This document shows positions 9,238 to 17,337 of a stretch of DNA of 35,016 bases, in pieces (position 1 is the stretch's first letter; each line of letters begins with the position of its first letter). The stretch is taken from positions 1 through 35,016 of the forward strand of contig NZ_JAIHOM010000031.1 in NCBI RefSeq assembly GCF_026130165.1, read 5' to 3'. This DNA is from Spirulina subsalsa FACHB-351. Its GTDB lineage: Bacteria > Cyanobacteriota > Cyanobacteriia > Cyanobacteriales > Spirulinaceae. The notes under the pieces are model-generated. The model did no database searches. It was not told where the DNA came from and worked only from the letters and a program-made list of their open reading frames with translations. The translations under genes and the position numbers were made by a program.

Positions 9238-9519
9238 ATGCTTACCCAACGAGTTACCTTGGCTCCAGATGTATTGATGCAGGATTTAGCGGGAGAGGCC
9301 GTCTTGCTCAATTTGAATAATGAACAGTATTTTGGTTTAGATGAAATCGGCACGCGAATGCTGGAAGTGCTGCAAGAGTCAAGTTCTATTGCGGAAGCTT
9401 CGGCGGTGTTGGTGGAGGAGTATGATGTGGACATAGAACGCCTAAAAGCCGATTTGCTGAAGTTTGTGGATGAGTTATTAGCTTATGAGTTGGTGGAAAT
9501 TAGTGAGGGGGAAACTTAG
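9238..9519 (+). CDS. PqqD-family (RiPP recognition element) protein
   Basis: A 93-residue protein that looks like a stand-alone PqqD-like RiPP recognition element. The segment AVLLNLNNEQYFGLDEIGTRMLE is the typical strand-turn-helix pattern of this family, followed by a helical region ending ELLAYELVEI. Such proteins bind leader peptides and hand them to modifying enzymes; in lasso-peptide pathways this is protein B1. I chose the ATG at 9238 (9235 is equally possible) because homologous domains begin near MLTQRVTL and a possible -10 box lies just upstream. The frame is open to 9136. The next gene, a B2-type protease, overlaps its 3' end by 35 nt, implying coupled expression. No precursor peptide was found. 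Confidence 0.82.
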   Translation: MLTQRVTLAPDVLMQDLAGEAVLLNLNNEQYFGLDEIGTRMLEVLQESSSIAEASAVLVEEYDVDIERLKADLLKFVDELLAYELVEISEGET

Positions 9520-9931
9520 GACTTATGGGGGGTTATCTGGGCGATCGCGTTCTTGTTTCCTCTTAGCCCTATTCGCCCTGCCCCTAGTGACGCTCTCCCT
9601 GCAAGTCTTGGGGCTAAAACGCACCCAAACTCTCCTCAACTCCCTCCCCACCTTCCCCCTGGCCAATGATGCCCTCCCTACAACGGCAGAAATGGTTAAA
9701 GTGACCGCTCGTTATACCTCCACCTCCTGTTTACCCCAAGCCCTAGTTTTACAAACCCTCCTCCGGTGTCAGGGGGTGGACAGTGTATTGCGCATTGGGG
9801 TAAGACGGGAAGGACAACAACTAGAAGCCCATGCTTGGGTTGAGGTACAGGGTCAACCCTTAAATCAAGGGACAGAGGTTTATGAGGAGTATCAGGTGTT
9901 TGCACCGTTAACGGGAAAACCGCACTTGTAG
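9485..9931 (+). CDS. Lasso-peptide B2-type transglutaminase-like protease
   Basis: A 148-residue protein of the lasso peptide biosynthesis B2 (McjB C-terminal) family, a papain/transglutaminase-fold protease that removes leader peptides. C82 in STSCLPQALVLQTLL and H116 in EAHAWVEVQGQPLN are the expected catalytic Cys and His. A hydrophobic segment at about residues 24-45 may be membrane-associated. The ATG at 9485 lies inside the PqqD-like gene (35-nt overlap); a GTG at 9503 is an alternative. Its 3' end overlaps the convergent murE gene by 24 nt. PqqD plus B2 is the split B1/B2 arrangement of lasso-peptide maturation, but no asparagine-synthetase-like cyclase or precursor is in this window, so the substrate is unknown. 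Confidence 0.82.
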   Translation: MSWWKLVRGKLRTYGGLSGRSRSCFLLALFALPLVTLSLQVLGLKRTQTLLNSLPTFPLANDALPTTAEMVKVTARYTSTSCLPQALVLQTLLRCQGVDSVLRIGVRREGQQLEAHAWVEVQGQPLNQGTEVYEEYQVFAPLTGKPHL

Positions 9932-11401
9932 GGCTTCTCGGGCTTGTTCTCGGTCGTCAAAGTGGATCTTTTCGGTACCGAGGATTTGATAGTCTTCGTG
10001 GCCTTTTCCGGCAATGAGAACCCCATCCCCCGGTTCTGCGTCTAGAATAGCCTGACGGATGGCGGTAGCGCGATCGCCAATCACCACCGGATTCTGACTC
10101 GGATCAATCCCGGCCACCACATCCCGCAAAATTTGTTCAGGATCTTCCGTGCGCGGATTGTCTGATGTCACCACGGCGATATCGGCTAAGTCGGCAGCGA
10201 TTTTTCCCATTTTGGGGCGCTTGGTGCGATCGCGATCGCCCCCACAACCAAACACACAAATCGCTTTCCCCGCAATAAACGGCCGAGACGCTTTCAACAG
10301 GTTTTCCAAACTATCCGGAGTATGGGCATAGTCCACAATCACACTAATATCTTGATCCGGGGAAATTTGCACCCGTTCCATGCGCCCTGGCACCCCCGGA
10401 AACTGGGTTAAGAGTTGGACAATCTCCGGCAAACTCACCCCTAAATGGAGCGCCGCCCCCGTTGCCGCCAAAACATTCGCTAAATTAAACTGACCCACCA
10501 AAGGCGATTGAAATTCTATTTCCCCTTGGGGGGTGTGTAACATCCCCTGAACTCCTGTGGCCTCATAGCTTAAATCACTCATCCACAAATCCGCCGAGGC
10601 ATCGGTGACACTATAGCGCCAGACTTTCTCCGGGGGTAAACTCTCAATTAACCGTTGTCCGTAGGGGTCATCTTGGTTAATCACCGCCCGTCCCTTTAAA
10701 TACTCCGGGCTAAAGAGTAACGCCTTGGCCTGATAATAATTTTCCATCGTTTCGTGAAAATCCAGGTGATCTTGAGTCAAATTGGTAAACACCGCCACCT
10801 CAAAGGGACATTGTTTGACCCGTCCTTGAACCAAAGCATGGGAACTGACCTCCATCACCGCGTACTCACTCCCGGCCTGTAATGCGGTGGCTAATTGGCC
10901 TTGTAAGTCCACCGCGAAGGGGGTAGTATGAACGGCCGTCTCCTCATAGCCTTGCCAACGCACATATAACGTCCCCAAGAGGGCTGTGGGTTTATTTACC
11001 CCTCGTAAAAAGTGTTCAATTAAATGGGTCGTGGTAGTTTTGCCATTGGTTCCCGTCACCCCTACCATATTTAACTGTTGGGCGGGCTGTTGATAGAATA
11101 GCCCCGCCACTTGGGCGCAGACCTCCACTATATCGGGAACAACAATCACACAGGCCTCCTTGGGGGGGCATTTCGCCGCCGCTTCTGGGCTAATTAGGGC
11201 GGCAATGGCTCCCGAGGCGATCGCACTTTCCCAGAACTCTCCCCCATCCACTCGTGTTCCCGGCATCCCCATAAACAAATCCCCCGCTTGACAAGCGTGG
11301 GAATTGGTCGAAAGTCCTTTCACTTCAGTTTCTAGTGCCGGGTGTTCCGGGAGTTGCCCTAGATTCGGCACCTGCGCCAACAATGCTTTTAATGTCGTCA
11401 T
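9908..11401 (-). CDS. murE: UDP-MurNAc-tripeptide ligase (meso-DAP adding)
   Basis: MurE adds meso-diaminopimelate to UDP-MurNAc-L-Ala-D-Glu in cytosolic peptidoglycan precursor synthesis. The ATP-binding loop GVTGTNGKTTTT is at about residues 114-125. The DNPR signature that selects meso-diaminopimelate lies at about 414-417, and a GKGHE motif near 465-469. The ATG at 11401 (497 residues) has an AAGAGGAG ribosome site a few nt upstream. A GTG two codons earlier is open, but the ribosome site directly abuts it, so it is less likely. The gene ends inside the 3' end of the convergent protease gene. Confidence 0.97.
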   Translation of the reverse strand: MTTLKALLAQVPNLGQLPEHPALETEVKGLSTNSHACQAGDLFMGMPGTRVDGGEFWESAIASGAIAALISPEAAAKCPPKEACVIVVPDIVEVCAQVAGLFYQQPAQQLNMVGVTGTNGKTTTTHLIEHFLRGVNKPTALLGTLYVRWQGYEETAVHTTPFAVDLQGQLATALQAGSEYAVMEVSSHALVQGRVKQCPFEVAVFTNLTQDHLDFHETMENYYQAKALLFSPEYLKGRAVINQDDPYGQRLIESLPPEKVWRYSVTDASADLWMSDLSYEATGVQGMLHTPQGEIEFQSPLVGQFNLANVLAATGAALHLGVSLPEIVQLLTQFPGVPGRMERVQISPDQDISVIVDYAHTPDSLENLLKASRPFIAGKAICVFGCGGDRDRTKRPKMGKIAADLADIAVVTSDNPRTEDPEQILRDVVAGIDPSQNPVVIGDRATAIRQAILDAEPGDGVLIAGKGHEDYQILGTEKIHFDDREQAREALQVRFSR

Positions 11402-11455
11402 AGCCACTCCTCTTAGTGCGTTGTTAGACCCTTGGGGATTTCTTCCCAGTTAGTA

Positions 11456-11716
11456 TTACATTCTTAACGTTTTTTTTAACATACGCTCCATTTGCTGTAT
11501 AGGGAGACGAGGAGAAAGACGGGGTAACACCACCTCCTCCCCCTCCACGACTTGGGCTAAGACCGGAATTTCGTACTCATAGGCCTCAAACCAATCTGCA
11601 CGGGTGTTAATATCCCGCATCTCCAACTCTAGGGATAAATTGGGCAGTTGGGTCAGTTTCTCCGCCAAGGTTTCACAGAGATGGCAGCCCGGTTTATGAT
11701 AAAAAATCAGTTTCAT
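11456..11716 (-). CDS. Glutaredoxin-like thiol protein
   Basis: An 86-residue single-domain protein of the glutaredoxin-like (DUF836) group. It opens with a beta strand and a redox motif, KPGCHLCE (C11 and C14), then has an IPVLAQVVEGEEV segment containing the cis-Pro typical of the thioredoxin fold. It probably takes part in thiol-disulfide exchange, but its partner is unknown. It lies upstream of murE on the same strand with a 54-nt gap, so they may be co-transcribed. A 37-bp tandem array begins just beyond its start codon, at 11733. Confidence 0.85.
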   Translation of the reverse strand: MKLIFYHKPGCHLCETLAEKLTQLPNLSLELEMRDINTRADWFEAYEYEIPVLAQVVEGEEVVLPRLSPRLPIQQMERMLKKTLRM

Positions 11717-11732
11717 CGCTAGGGTTTCTAGG

Positions 11733-12213
11733 GGAATCCGGTTCGTAGTTGCGCTTTAGCACCCAATCAGGAATCCGGTTCGTAGTTGCGCTTTAGCACC
11801 CAATCAGGAATCCGGTTCGTAGTTGCGCTTTAGCGCCCAATCGGGAATCCGGTTCGTAGTTGCACTTTAGCGCCCAATCGGGAATCCGTTTCGTAGCTGC
11901 ACTTTAGCGCCCAATCGGGAATCCGGTTCGTAGTTGCGCTTTAGCGCCCAATCGGGAATCCGTTTCGTAGTTGCACTTTAGCGCCCAATCGGGAATCCGT
12001 TTCGTAGCTGCACTTTAGCGCCCAATCGGGAATCCGGTTCGTAGTTGCGCTTTAGCACCCAATCAGGAATCCGGTTCGTAGTTGCGCTTTAGCGCCCAAT
12101 CGGGAATCCGGTTCGTAGTTGCACTTTAGCGCCCAATCAGGAATCCGGTTCGTAGTTGCGCTTTAGCGCCCAATCAGGAATCCGTTTCGTAGCCGCACTT
12201 TAGCGCCCAATCG
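11733..12213. repeat. 13-copy 37-bp tandem repeat array
   Basis: Thirteen head-to-tail units of exactly 37 bp fill 481 bp between the glutaredoxin-like gene and argG. Units begin at 11733, 11770, 11807 and so on to 12177. Each begins GGAATCCG(G/T)TTCGTAG, continues TTGC(G/A)CTTTAGC(G/A)CCC and ends AATC(A/G). Variation is confined to a few positions with two or three alternatives, as expected from unequal crossing-over between near-identical units. There are no unique spacers, so it is not CRISPR. The period is not a multiple of 3, so it encodes no repeated peptide. Part of each unit (GCGCTTTAGCGC) can form a small hairpin, though some variants break it. Confidence 0.97.
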
Positions 12214-12225
12214 GGAGTCAGGAAT

Positions 12226-12294
12226 GGGGAGTCAGGAGTCGGAAATAATTGTCAATTATCAATTGTCAATTATCAATTCCCTACTCCCCATTTC
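12226..12294. repeat. Dispersed intergenic repeat (GGAGTCAGGA / CAATTATCAATT type)
   Basis: After the 37-bp array comes GGGGAGTCAGGAGTCGG and then AATAATT. Next are alternating ATTGTCAATT and ATTATCAATT words, and finally CCCTACTCCCCA. The first part recurs with few changes at 34588-34612. The ATTGTCAATT words recur at 127-150. These are mobile or slippage-prone intergenic repeats downstream of argG. Confidence 0.75.
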
Positions 12295-12299
12295 CTGTA

Positions 12300-13502
12300 T
12301 TAGCCTCGCATTTTTTCAGACCAGACGCGAGTGGGTAGGCCCCAAATATAAATAAAGCCTTCAGCCGCCTTGTGGTCAAAGGTATCCTCAGAGGTGTAGG
12401 TGGCTAGACTGGGGGCATAGATTGAATTTTCCGATCTGCGACCCACAATCATCGCATTGCCCTTAAATAGCTTCACACGCACCACACCACTGACCCGCTC
12501 TTGGGTTTGGTTAATAAAGGCATCTAACGCGCCTTTCAGGGGACTATACCACAGCCCTTGATAGATCAAATTGGCGTAGGATTCCTCAATATTCCGCTTG
12601 TATTGGGTCACATCGGCCGTGAGGGTGAGACTTTCGAGATCCCGGTGGGCTTGGATTAACACCAACAGCGCGGGGGATTCGTAGATTTCCCGCGATTTAA
12701 TCCCCACTACTCGGTTTTCAATCATATCAATGCGTCCTACGCCATGATTGCCCACAATCTCATTGAGTTGGGTAATCAATTCCACCGGACCTAAAGCGTT
12801 GCCGTTGAGGGTGACAGGAGTCCCTTTTTCAAAGCCAATTTCGACATATTCCGGCTCGTTGGGTGTTTCTGCGATCGCCTTCGTCATGACAAAAATCTCC
12901 TCGGGAGGTTCCGTCATGGGATCTTCTAACGGCCCCGCTTCAATACTGCGCCCTAGCAAGTTACGGTCAATACTGAAAGGAGAGGACTTTTTCACCGGGG
13001 TAGGAATGCCGAATTTTTCGCCGTAGGCAATAGTTTCCTCTCGACTCATCCCCCACTCCCGGGCTGGAGCTAACACCTTAATGGAGGGGTTTAACGCCGC
13101 AATGGAGACATCAAAACGCACCTGATCATTGCCTTTCCCCGTACAACCATGAGCTACGGCATCGGCCCCATATTTTTCCGCCGCTTCTACTAGCATTTTA
13201 GCGATTAAAGGGCGCGCCAAGGCCGTCGCAAGGGGGTAACGGTTCTCGTAGAGGGCATTAGCACGAATGGCCGGGAAAGCATAATCTACCACAAAACTTT
13301 CCTGACCATTTTCCACCAAAGATTCCAAAGCACCGGAATCTAGGGCTTTTTTCTGAATCGGTCCGAGTTCTTCCCCTTGACCTAAGTCTGCGGCCAAGGT
13401 AATCACGTCCTGAACACCCCATTCTTCTTTCAGGTAGGGGATGCACACGGAGGTATCTACACCACCGGAATAGGCCAAAATCACTTTATTTGCACGACCC
13501 AT
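12300..13502 (-). CDS. argG: Argininosuccinate synthase
   Basis: ArgG joins citrulline and aspartate using ATP in the penultimate step of arginine synthesis. The protein has the family length, 400 residues. The N-type ATP-pyrophosphatase loop AYSGGVDTS is at residues 10-18, and the motif [13 protein letters not shown] contacts the substrate. The start [14 protein letters not shown] is typical. The gene stands alone, with repeats downstream and a long intergenic region upstream. Confidence 0.98.
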   Translation of the reverse strand: MGRANKVILAYSGGVDTSVCIPYLKEEWGVQDVITLAADLGQGEELGPIQKKALDSGALESLVENGQESFVVDYAFPAIRANALYENRYPLATALARPLIAKMLVEAAEKYGADAVAHGCTGKGNDQVRFDVSIAALNPSIKVLAPAREWGMSREETIAYGEKFGIPTPVKKSSPFSIDRNLLGRSIEAGPLEDPMTEPPEEIFVMTKAIAETPNEPEYVEIGFEKGTPVTLNGNALGPVELITQLNEIVGNHGVGRIDMIENRVVGIKSREIYESPALLVLIQAHRDLESLTLTADVTQYKRNIEESYANLIYQGLWYSPLKGALDAFINQTQERVSGVVRVKLFKGNAMIVGRRSENSIYAPSLATYTSEDTFDHKAAEGFIYIWGLPTRVWSEKMRG

Positions 13503-13875
13503 AGCTTTTCTCTTACAAAACGACTAGAGGCCTATTGTAGAGGGGAGAAGGGGATTCTTGTAAAATGCGATCGCGTTATTTAAGATTTCATCTAGAAAAC
13601 GCCCTCGGCGAGACAGGATAACCCCAAAAAAGGGGAGAGCCAACCTTGACAAGTTAAGCCTTAGATCGAGTTTCCCCCTTTGAATTCGCTACATATTTAA
13701 CAAATTTAGGCTATTTTTTGCGATCAACAGTTAAATTATCTCAAGCTTTAAAGAATTTGTTAAAATAATAAAAAGCTCATTCGACACAAAGAATAATAAG
13801 AATGTAACTTTTTATCACAAGTTAAGTCAAGACCTTTACTTGTGATTCTATTTGTGTTGCGCCAAGGAGGCTGCA
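13503..13875. other. Divergent intergenic region, argG / chemoreceptor
   Basis: This AT-rich 373-nt stretch holds the promoters of argG (minus) and the chemoreceptor (plus), but no gene. A perfect 9-bp inverted repeat, ATCACAAGT at 13814-13822 and ACTTGTGAT at 13838-13846, lies 29 nt before the chemoreceptor ATG. It may be an operator or a leader hairpin. AAGGAGG at 13864-13870 is a strong ribosome site with 5 nt to the ATG at 13876. A small CCCC-A6-GGGG hairpin lies around 13623-13636. Confidence 0.6.
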
Positions 13876-15366
13876 ATGAAAGATCAGTTAATTTCCTCTC
13901 AGAATCAAAGCATTTGGAACACCCTCAAGCTGAAAACCCAAATGCTATTAGGTTACACAATTCCGGTTGCTGTGTTTGCAGGCTCAACGCTGATTGTTTA
14001 TACTAACGCTAACCGTGTTTTTGATGCGTTTTCTCAAGTTGAAACTGTCCAAGAATCCATCATTGAAGTTGATAAAATGGCATTAGCAGGCAGTAATATG
14101 GTGGCTAATATCCGCGCTTATATTTTCAGTCAAGATCGGGAATTTGTCCAACTCTATGAACAAAGCTGGTTAGATTTTCAAGAGTCTAGTCAACAATTAA
14201 GCCAAATTGTGACAGATCCTCAACAAATGGCACGTTTCCAGCAGATGAATAGTATTGGTGAACAATACAACACCTACGCCCAGCAACAGATTAATCTTAT
14301 TAGTCAAAATCGACTAGAAGAATCGATTAACTTATTTCGTCAAGGAGGCGGCAAACAGTTTTTATTGAACTTTTTAGAACTTAATGGTCAATTCAACACC
14401 GAAGAGACTAATCGACTCCAACTCCAAAATCAGGAAGCACGAAGTACCTTACAAAATGCTGTGAACCTATTAATTTTAGGGGCAGTTATTTCAGCCATTT
14501 CTGCTATTTTAATTGCTTGGTTAATTGCCTCATTAGTCAGCGAAAAAATAAGCCAAGCCATTGACGAAATTACCAACTCTTCACGGGATATTAGTATAGC
14601 AGTACAACAACAGGAAAAACTCACCAGTAATCAAGTGATTTCTGTGGAAGAAACCAGTAAAACAATGGATGATTTAGAAATTTCTGCTAAACAAGCGAGT
14701 CAGCAAGCAGAAACCTCTGCCTCCGGTGCCAGTCAAGTCTTATCCTTCGCTCAAAATGGCAATCGTCTAGTTGAAGATACCTTAGTAGAAATGGGTCACA
14801 CCCGCAACAAAGTTGAAGCCATTGCCGAACAAATTACCCGTTTAAGTGAACAAACCAATCAAATTGGTAATATTTCCCAATTAGTTGGAGATTTAGCCAA
14901 TCAAACCAATATGTTAGCCTTAAATGCCGCCGTTGAAGCTGTGCGTTCAGGTGAACATGGCCGTGGTTTTTCCGTCGTAGCCGCAGAAATTCGCAAACTC
15001 GCCGACGAAAGCCAAAAATCCGCCCACAAAATTAATACCTTGGTCAATGAAATTAAGCGAGCTACCCTCTCAACTGTTATGGTAACAGAGGAAGGGATTA
15101 AAAGTGTAGGCAACACCGTTAATTTAGCGCAAAAAACAGCCAAAGCCTTCACAGATGTTTCTGAACAAATCAACAATATTGTGTTGAACTCCCAGCAAAT
15201 ATCTGTTAACTCCAAACAACAAGCTTTTGCGATTCAACAAGTCGTTATTGCCACCAATAGCATTAATGAAAATGCGCAACAAAGTAGTAGTGGCATGAAT
15301 CAAGTTAAACAGGGTGTACATAAGCTCAATAATGCGGCATTTGACCTCAAAGCGATTGTAGAATAA
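13876..15366 (+). CDS. Methyl-accepting chemotaxis protein
   Basis: A 496-residue membrane chemoreceptor. The first membrane helix is at about residues 23-42. An extracytoplasmic helical sensor of about 150 residues follows, then a second helix at about 198-219 and a C-terminal signalling coiled coil at about 240-496. The hairpin tip [20 protein letters not shown], around residues 350-369, is the conserved CheA/CheW-binding region. Only a short linker separates the second helix from the coiled coil, so I see no HAMP domain. The ATG at 13876 is chosen for its AAGGAGG site. No cheA, cheW or pil gene is nearby, so the signalling partner, perhaps a type IV pilus phototaxis system, lies elsewhere. 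The gene is AT-richer than its neighbours and has no GCGATCGC site. Confidence 0.92.
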   Translation: MKDQLISSQNQSIWNTLKLKTQMLLGYTIPVAVFAGSTLIVYTNANRVFDAFSQVETVQESIIEVDKMALAGSNMVANIRAYIFSQDREFVQLYEQSWLDFQESSQQLSQIVTDPQQMARFQQMNSIGEQYNTYAQQQINLISQNRLEESINLFRQGGGKQFLLNFLELNGQFNTEETNRLQLQNQEARSTLQNAVNLLILGAVISAISAILIAWLIASLVSEKISQAIDEITNSSRDISIAVQQQEKLTSNQVISVEETSKTMDDLEISAKQASQQAETSASGASQVLSFAQNGNRLVEDTLVEMGHTRNKVEAIAEQITRLSEQTNQIGNISQLVGDLANQTNMLALNAAVEAVRSGEHGRGFSVVAAEIRKLADESQKSAHKINTLVNEIKRATLSTVMVTEEGIKSVGNTVNLAQKTAKAFTDVSEQINNIVLNSQQISVNSKQQAFAIQQVVIATNSINENAQQSSSGMNQVKQGVHKLNNAAFDLKAIVE

Positions 15367-15442
15367 GGGAGCAGGGTAAAAATTGGGATGAAACGCCTAG
15401 GTTACTGTTGCGACAAGGGGGTTTTAGGGGATGTCTACGGAT

Positions 15443-15967
15443 TTATTGATCACTGTTCTGTGTCATTCGGCGTATTTCTGAGTAGAAGCCTGTTTGCACA
15501 AAAGTCTCTCCTTGTCTGACTAAACTGGTGCGTAGACGTAAATTGGGACTCGCAAACCAGATGCGCTCCTCAGCATAGGTGGAATCTTCTTCAATGATTA
15601 AGGTGAGGGTGTCATCTGCCAAGATATAACGACCGTGATGGGTGGGTTGAGGGGGGGCAGAACGGATGAGTTGACCCTCGGCCTGATTATTGCTATCGGG
15701 TACCATGACCATTAGGCTAAAGCCCACCTGTTTAGGTTTTCCCCAGTCTACGGAATTATCCCAACTCATTTTTAGACCGCCTAATATTTGCTCCGGGGTG
15801 ATTTGTTCTGATGCGCTTAAACTGGCCACTGTGGGATCTTGAGGGGGCAGAATTTCGACGGTTAAATCGGATTTGCTATTGTCTACTTCTGTTCCGACTA
15901 ATTGGTAGCTGGTGCGTTGCGAGAACCATTTTCCGGCGCATTGTTCTAAAAATTCGTTAATATCCAT
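15443..15967 (-). CDS. CpcS/CpeS-family phycobiliprotein chromophore lyase
   Basis: A 174-residue lipocalin-like lyase of the CpcS/CpeS/CpcU family, which attaches phycocyanobilin to a beta-subunit cysteine of phycobiliproteins. The start MDINEFLEQCAGKWFSQRTSYQL is diagnostic, with GKWFSQRT at residues 12-19. The C-terminal half has RIWFASPNLRLRTSLV and GFYSEIRR, also family features. I cannot decide between CpcS and CpcU types from sequence alone, so no symbol is given. It lies downstream of the NblB-like HEAT gene on the same strand, 129 nt away. The two may share a transcript, pairing a bilin-attaching enzyme with a suspected phycobilisome-remodelling factor. Confidence 0.92.
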   Translation of the reverse strand: MDINEFLEQCAGKWFSQRTSYQLVGTEVDNSKSDLTVEILPPQDPTVASLSASEQITPEQILGGLKMSWDNSVDWGKPKQVGFSLMVMVPDSNNQAEGQLIRSAPPQPTHHGRYILADDTLTLIIEEDSTYAEERIWFASPNLRLRTSLVRQGETFVQTGFYSEIRRMTQNSDQ

Positions 15968-16013
15968 GAAAAAATTATTGTTCTGGGGGAAACACAGTAG
16001 ATAATCTAGGACA

Positions 16014-16037
16014 AACGGGGGCTGGAGGTTCCCCGTT
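16014..16037. other. Hairpin between the HEAT-repeat and lyase genes
   Basis: AACGGGG at 16014-16020 and CCCCGTT at 16031-16037 form a perfect 7-bp stem with a 10-nt loop. It lies between two same-strand genes and no T-tract follows on either strand. It is more likely an mRNA processing or stability element than a strong terminator. Confidence 0.5.
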
Positions 16038-16096
16038 CATCCTCACCCTGAGCCAACCTGAAAGGGTCTAACTCAGTGCTGTTAATCCCCATTGTA

Positions 16097-16759
16097 TTAT
16101 GATTCGGTTTCGAGCCGTTGCAAAGACAGGGCGGCTGCTTGGTGAACTTGGGGGTGGCTATCTTTGACGAGATATTTCAGGGCTGAGATGCTTTGTTCGC
16201 TGGGGAGATGGCCGAGGGCTTCGGCTAAACGTTGACGGACTAACCAATCGGGGGATGAGACGAAGTTCAACATTTCTGGGACGGCATCAAGGGCTTTAAT
16301 TTCTCCGAGGGCGGCGATCGCAGCTTGATGTAAAACCACCTCATCCCCTTTCAGTGCGCTAATTAGAGCCTCTTTCGCTCGGATATCCTTTAAGTTCCCC
16401 AAAGACACGGCCGCACTAAAGCGCACTAACCATTCTGTATCTTCATAGAACGCACGCACTAAGGGTTCAAAGGCTCGGGGATCTTCTAAATAGCCTAATG
16501 CCCCAGCCGCATCAGCCCGAATGCCATAATCCGGGTCGGTTTCCAACAGTTTCACTAAAATATCAAAACTTTCCTCGGTGGGTTTAATCCCCAAGGCAAA
16601 GACGGCCATTGAGCGAATTTGCAACACTTCATCATTGAGGACTTTTTTGATCAGGGGGAAGGCCTCGGAGGGGGAAAAGTCCCGCAGGGAAGCTAAGGCA
16701 ATCATGCGATCGCGGGAATTCTCGCTTTCGAGTTGGGTAGCAATTTGTTCTAAGCTCAT
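16097..16759 (-). CDS. HEAT/PBS-lyase-repeat protein, NblB-like
   Basis: A 220-residue protein built of five or six HEAT/PBS-lyase repeats, such as RADAAGALGYLEDPRAFEPL, RFSAAVSLGNLKDIRAKEAL and HQAAIAALGEIKALDAVPEM. Length and architecture fit the NblB group, related to bilin lyases and implicated in chromophore detachment and phycobilisome breakdown during starvation. The ATG at 16759 (MSLEQIATQLES) is preferred. The frame is open for 25 more codons, but that extension runs over a palindrome in the divergent promoter. Its neighbour downstream is a CpcS-type lyase, which supports a phycobilisome role. Other HEAT scaffolds remain possible because the fold is generic. Confidence 0.8.
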   Translation of the reverse strand: MSLEQIATQLESENSRDRMIALASLRDFSPSEAFPLIKKVLNDEVLQIRSMAVFALGIKPTEESFDILVKLLETDPDYGIRADAAGALGYLEDPRAFEPLVRAFYEDTEWLVRFSAAVSLGNLKDIRAKEALISALKGDEVVLHQAAIAALGEIKALDAVPEMLNFVSSPDWLVRQRLAEALGHLPSEQSISALKYLVKDSHPQVHQAAALSLQRLETES

Positions 16760-16784
16760 GGGAATTCTGGGGGTAATGGTATCT

Positions 16785-16797
16785 TTACAAATTGTAA
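16785..16797. promoter_or_regulatory. 13-bp palindrome in a divergent promoter region
   Basis: TTACAA-A-TTGTAA is a perfect odd-length palindrome lying 26 nt upstream of the NblB-like ATG and within the 144-nt divergent spacer. It could be an operator. It does not fit the GTA-N8-TAC site of NtcA. Confidence 0.4.
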
Positions 16798-16903
16798 TAA
16801 ATTTCTCAGATAAAAGCCAAAACCGCACCGCCACTCTCCAGAAACACGCTATGATCCCAAAGGAAAACCATCCTTAACGAATCTTCATTTTCGGAGTGTA
16901 GCT

Positions 16904-17122
16904 ATGTTTCTTGATGAACTCACGCCCTTGGGGAAAGAACTCCTACAACAACCCATTGCTTTTATGGGCGGCTTTTTTTCCGGTGTCTTTAAACTCAATT
17001 TAAATGAAGATCCCCTCAAAAGTTGGCTCAAAGAACAAGGGGCAGTTAATCTGTCGAATTCCGGAGGAAATGATAACAACGGCAACAATAACAACGGTCC
17101 CCAACCCATCCAAATTGATTAA
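16904..17122 (+). CDS. Small conserved cyanobacterial protein of unknown function
   Basis: A 72-residue protein with an ordered N-terminal part, MFLDELTPLGKELLQQPIAF, a short hydrophobic GGFFSGVFKLNL segment and NEDPLKSWLKEQG. It ends in a disordered tail rich in Asn and Gly (residues about 53-66). I recall similar small proteins across cyanobacteria, but I know no function. The ATG at 16904 follows GGAGTGTAGCT, a weak ribosome site. It is divergent from the NblB-like gene and shares its 144-nt promoter region. fbp starts 215 nt downstream on the same strand. Confidence 0.75.
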   Translation: MFLDELTPLGKELLQQPIAFMGGFFSGVFKLNLNEDPLKSWLKEQGAVNLSNSGGNDNNGNNNNGPQPIQID

Positions 17123-17337
17123 ACCCATACTAGGTATTTTGACTTAATTGGGGGGAATTTTGGGCAAATTCCCCCCAAATTCTGAAACCTATGTAAAGTT
17201 CAGCCCCTTTCCCGTCATATCTCCCTATCATGGATCAAAAAGGGGGAGCTATTTTGTCTTGCCAATCGACAGAACTCAGGAGCAACTAGCCTCTCAACTT
17301 CCCCTTGAGAATTACTGCTCATCTTGGAGGGTAAAAT

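Noticed and set aside
11733-12213. CRISPR array
   Set aside because: The 37-bp units are directly contiguous, with no unique spacers between them and no cas genes nearby. It is a tandem repeat.
16760-16834. 25-residue N-terminal extension of the HEAT protein
   Set aside because: It runs across a palindrome in the promoter region, while the ATG at 16759 gives the usual MSLEQIA start.
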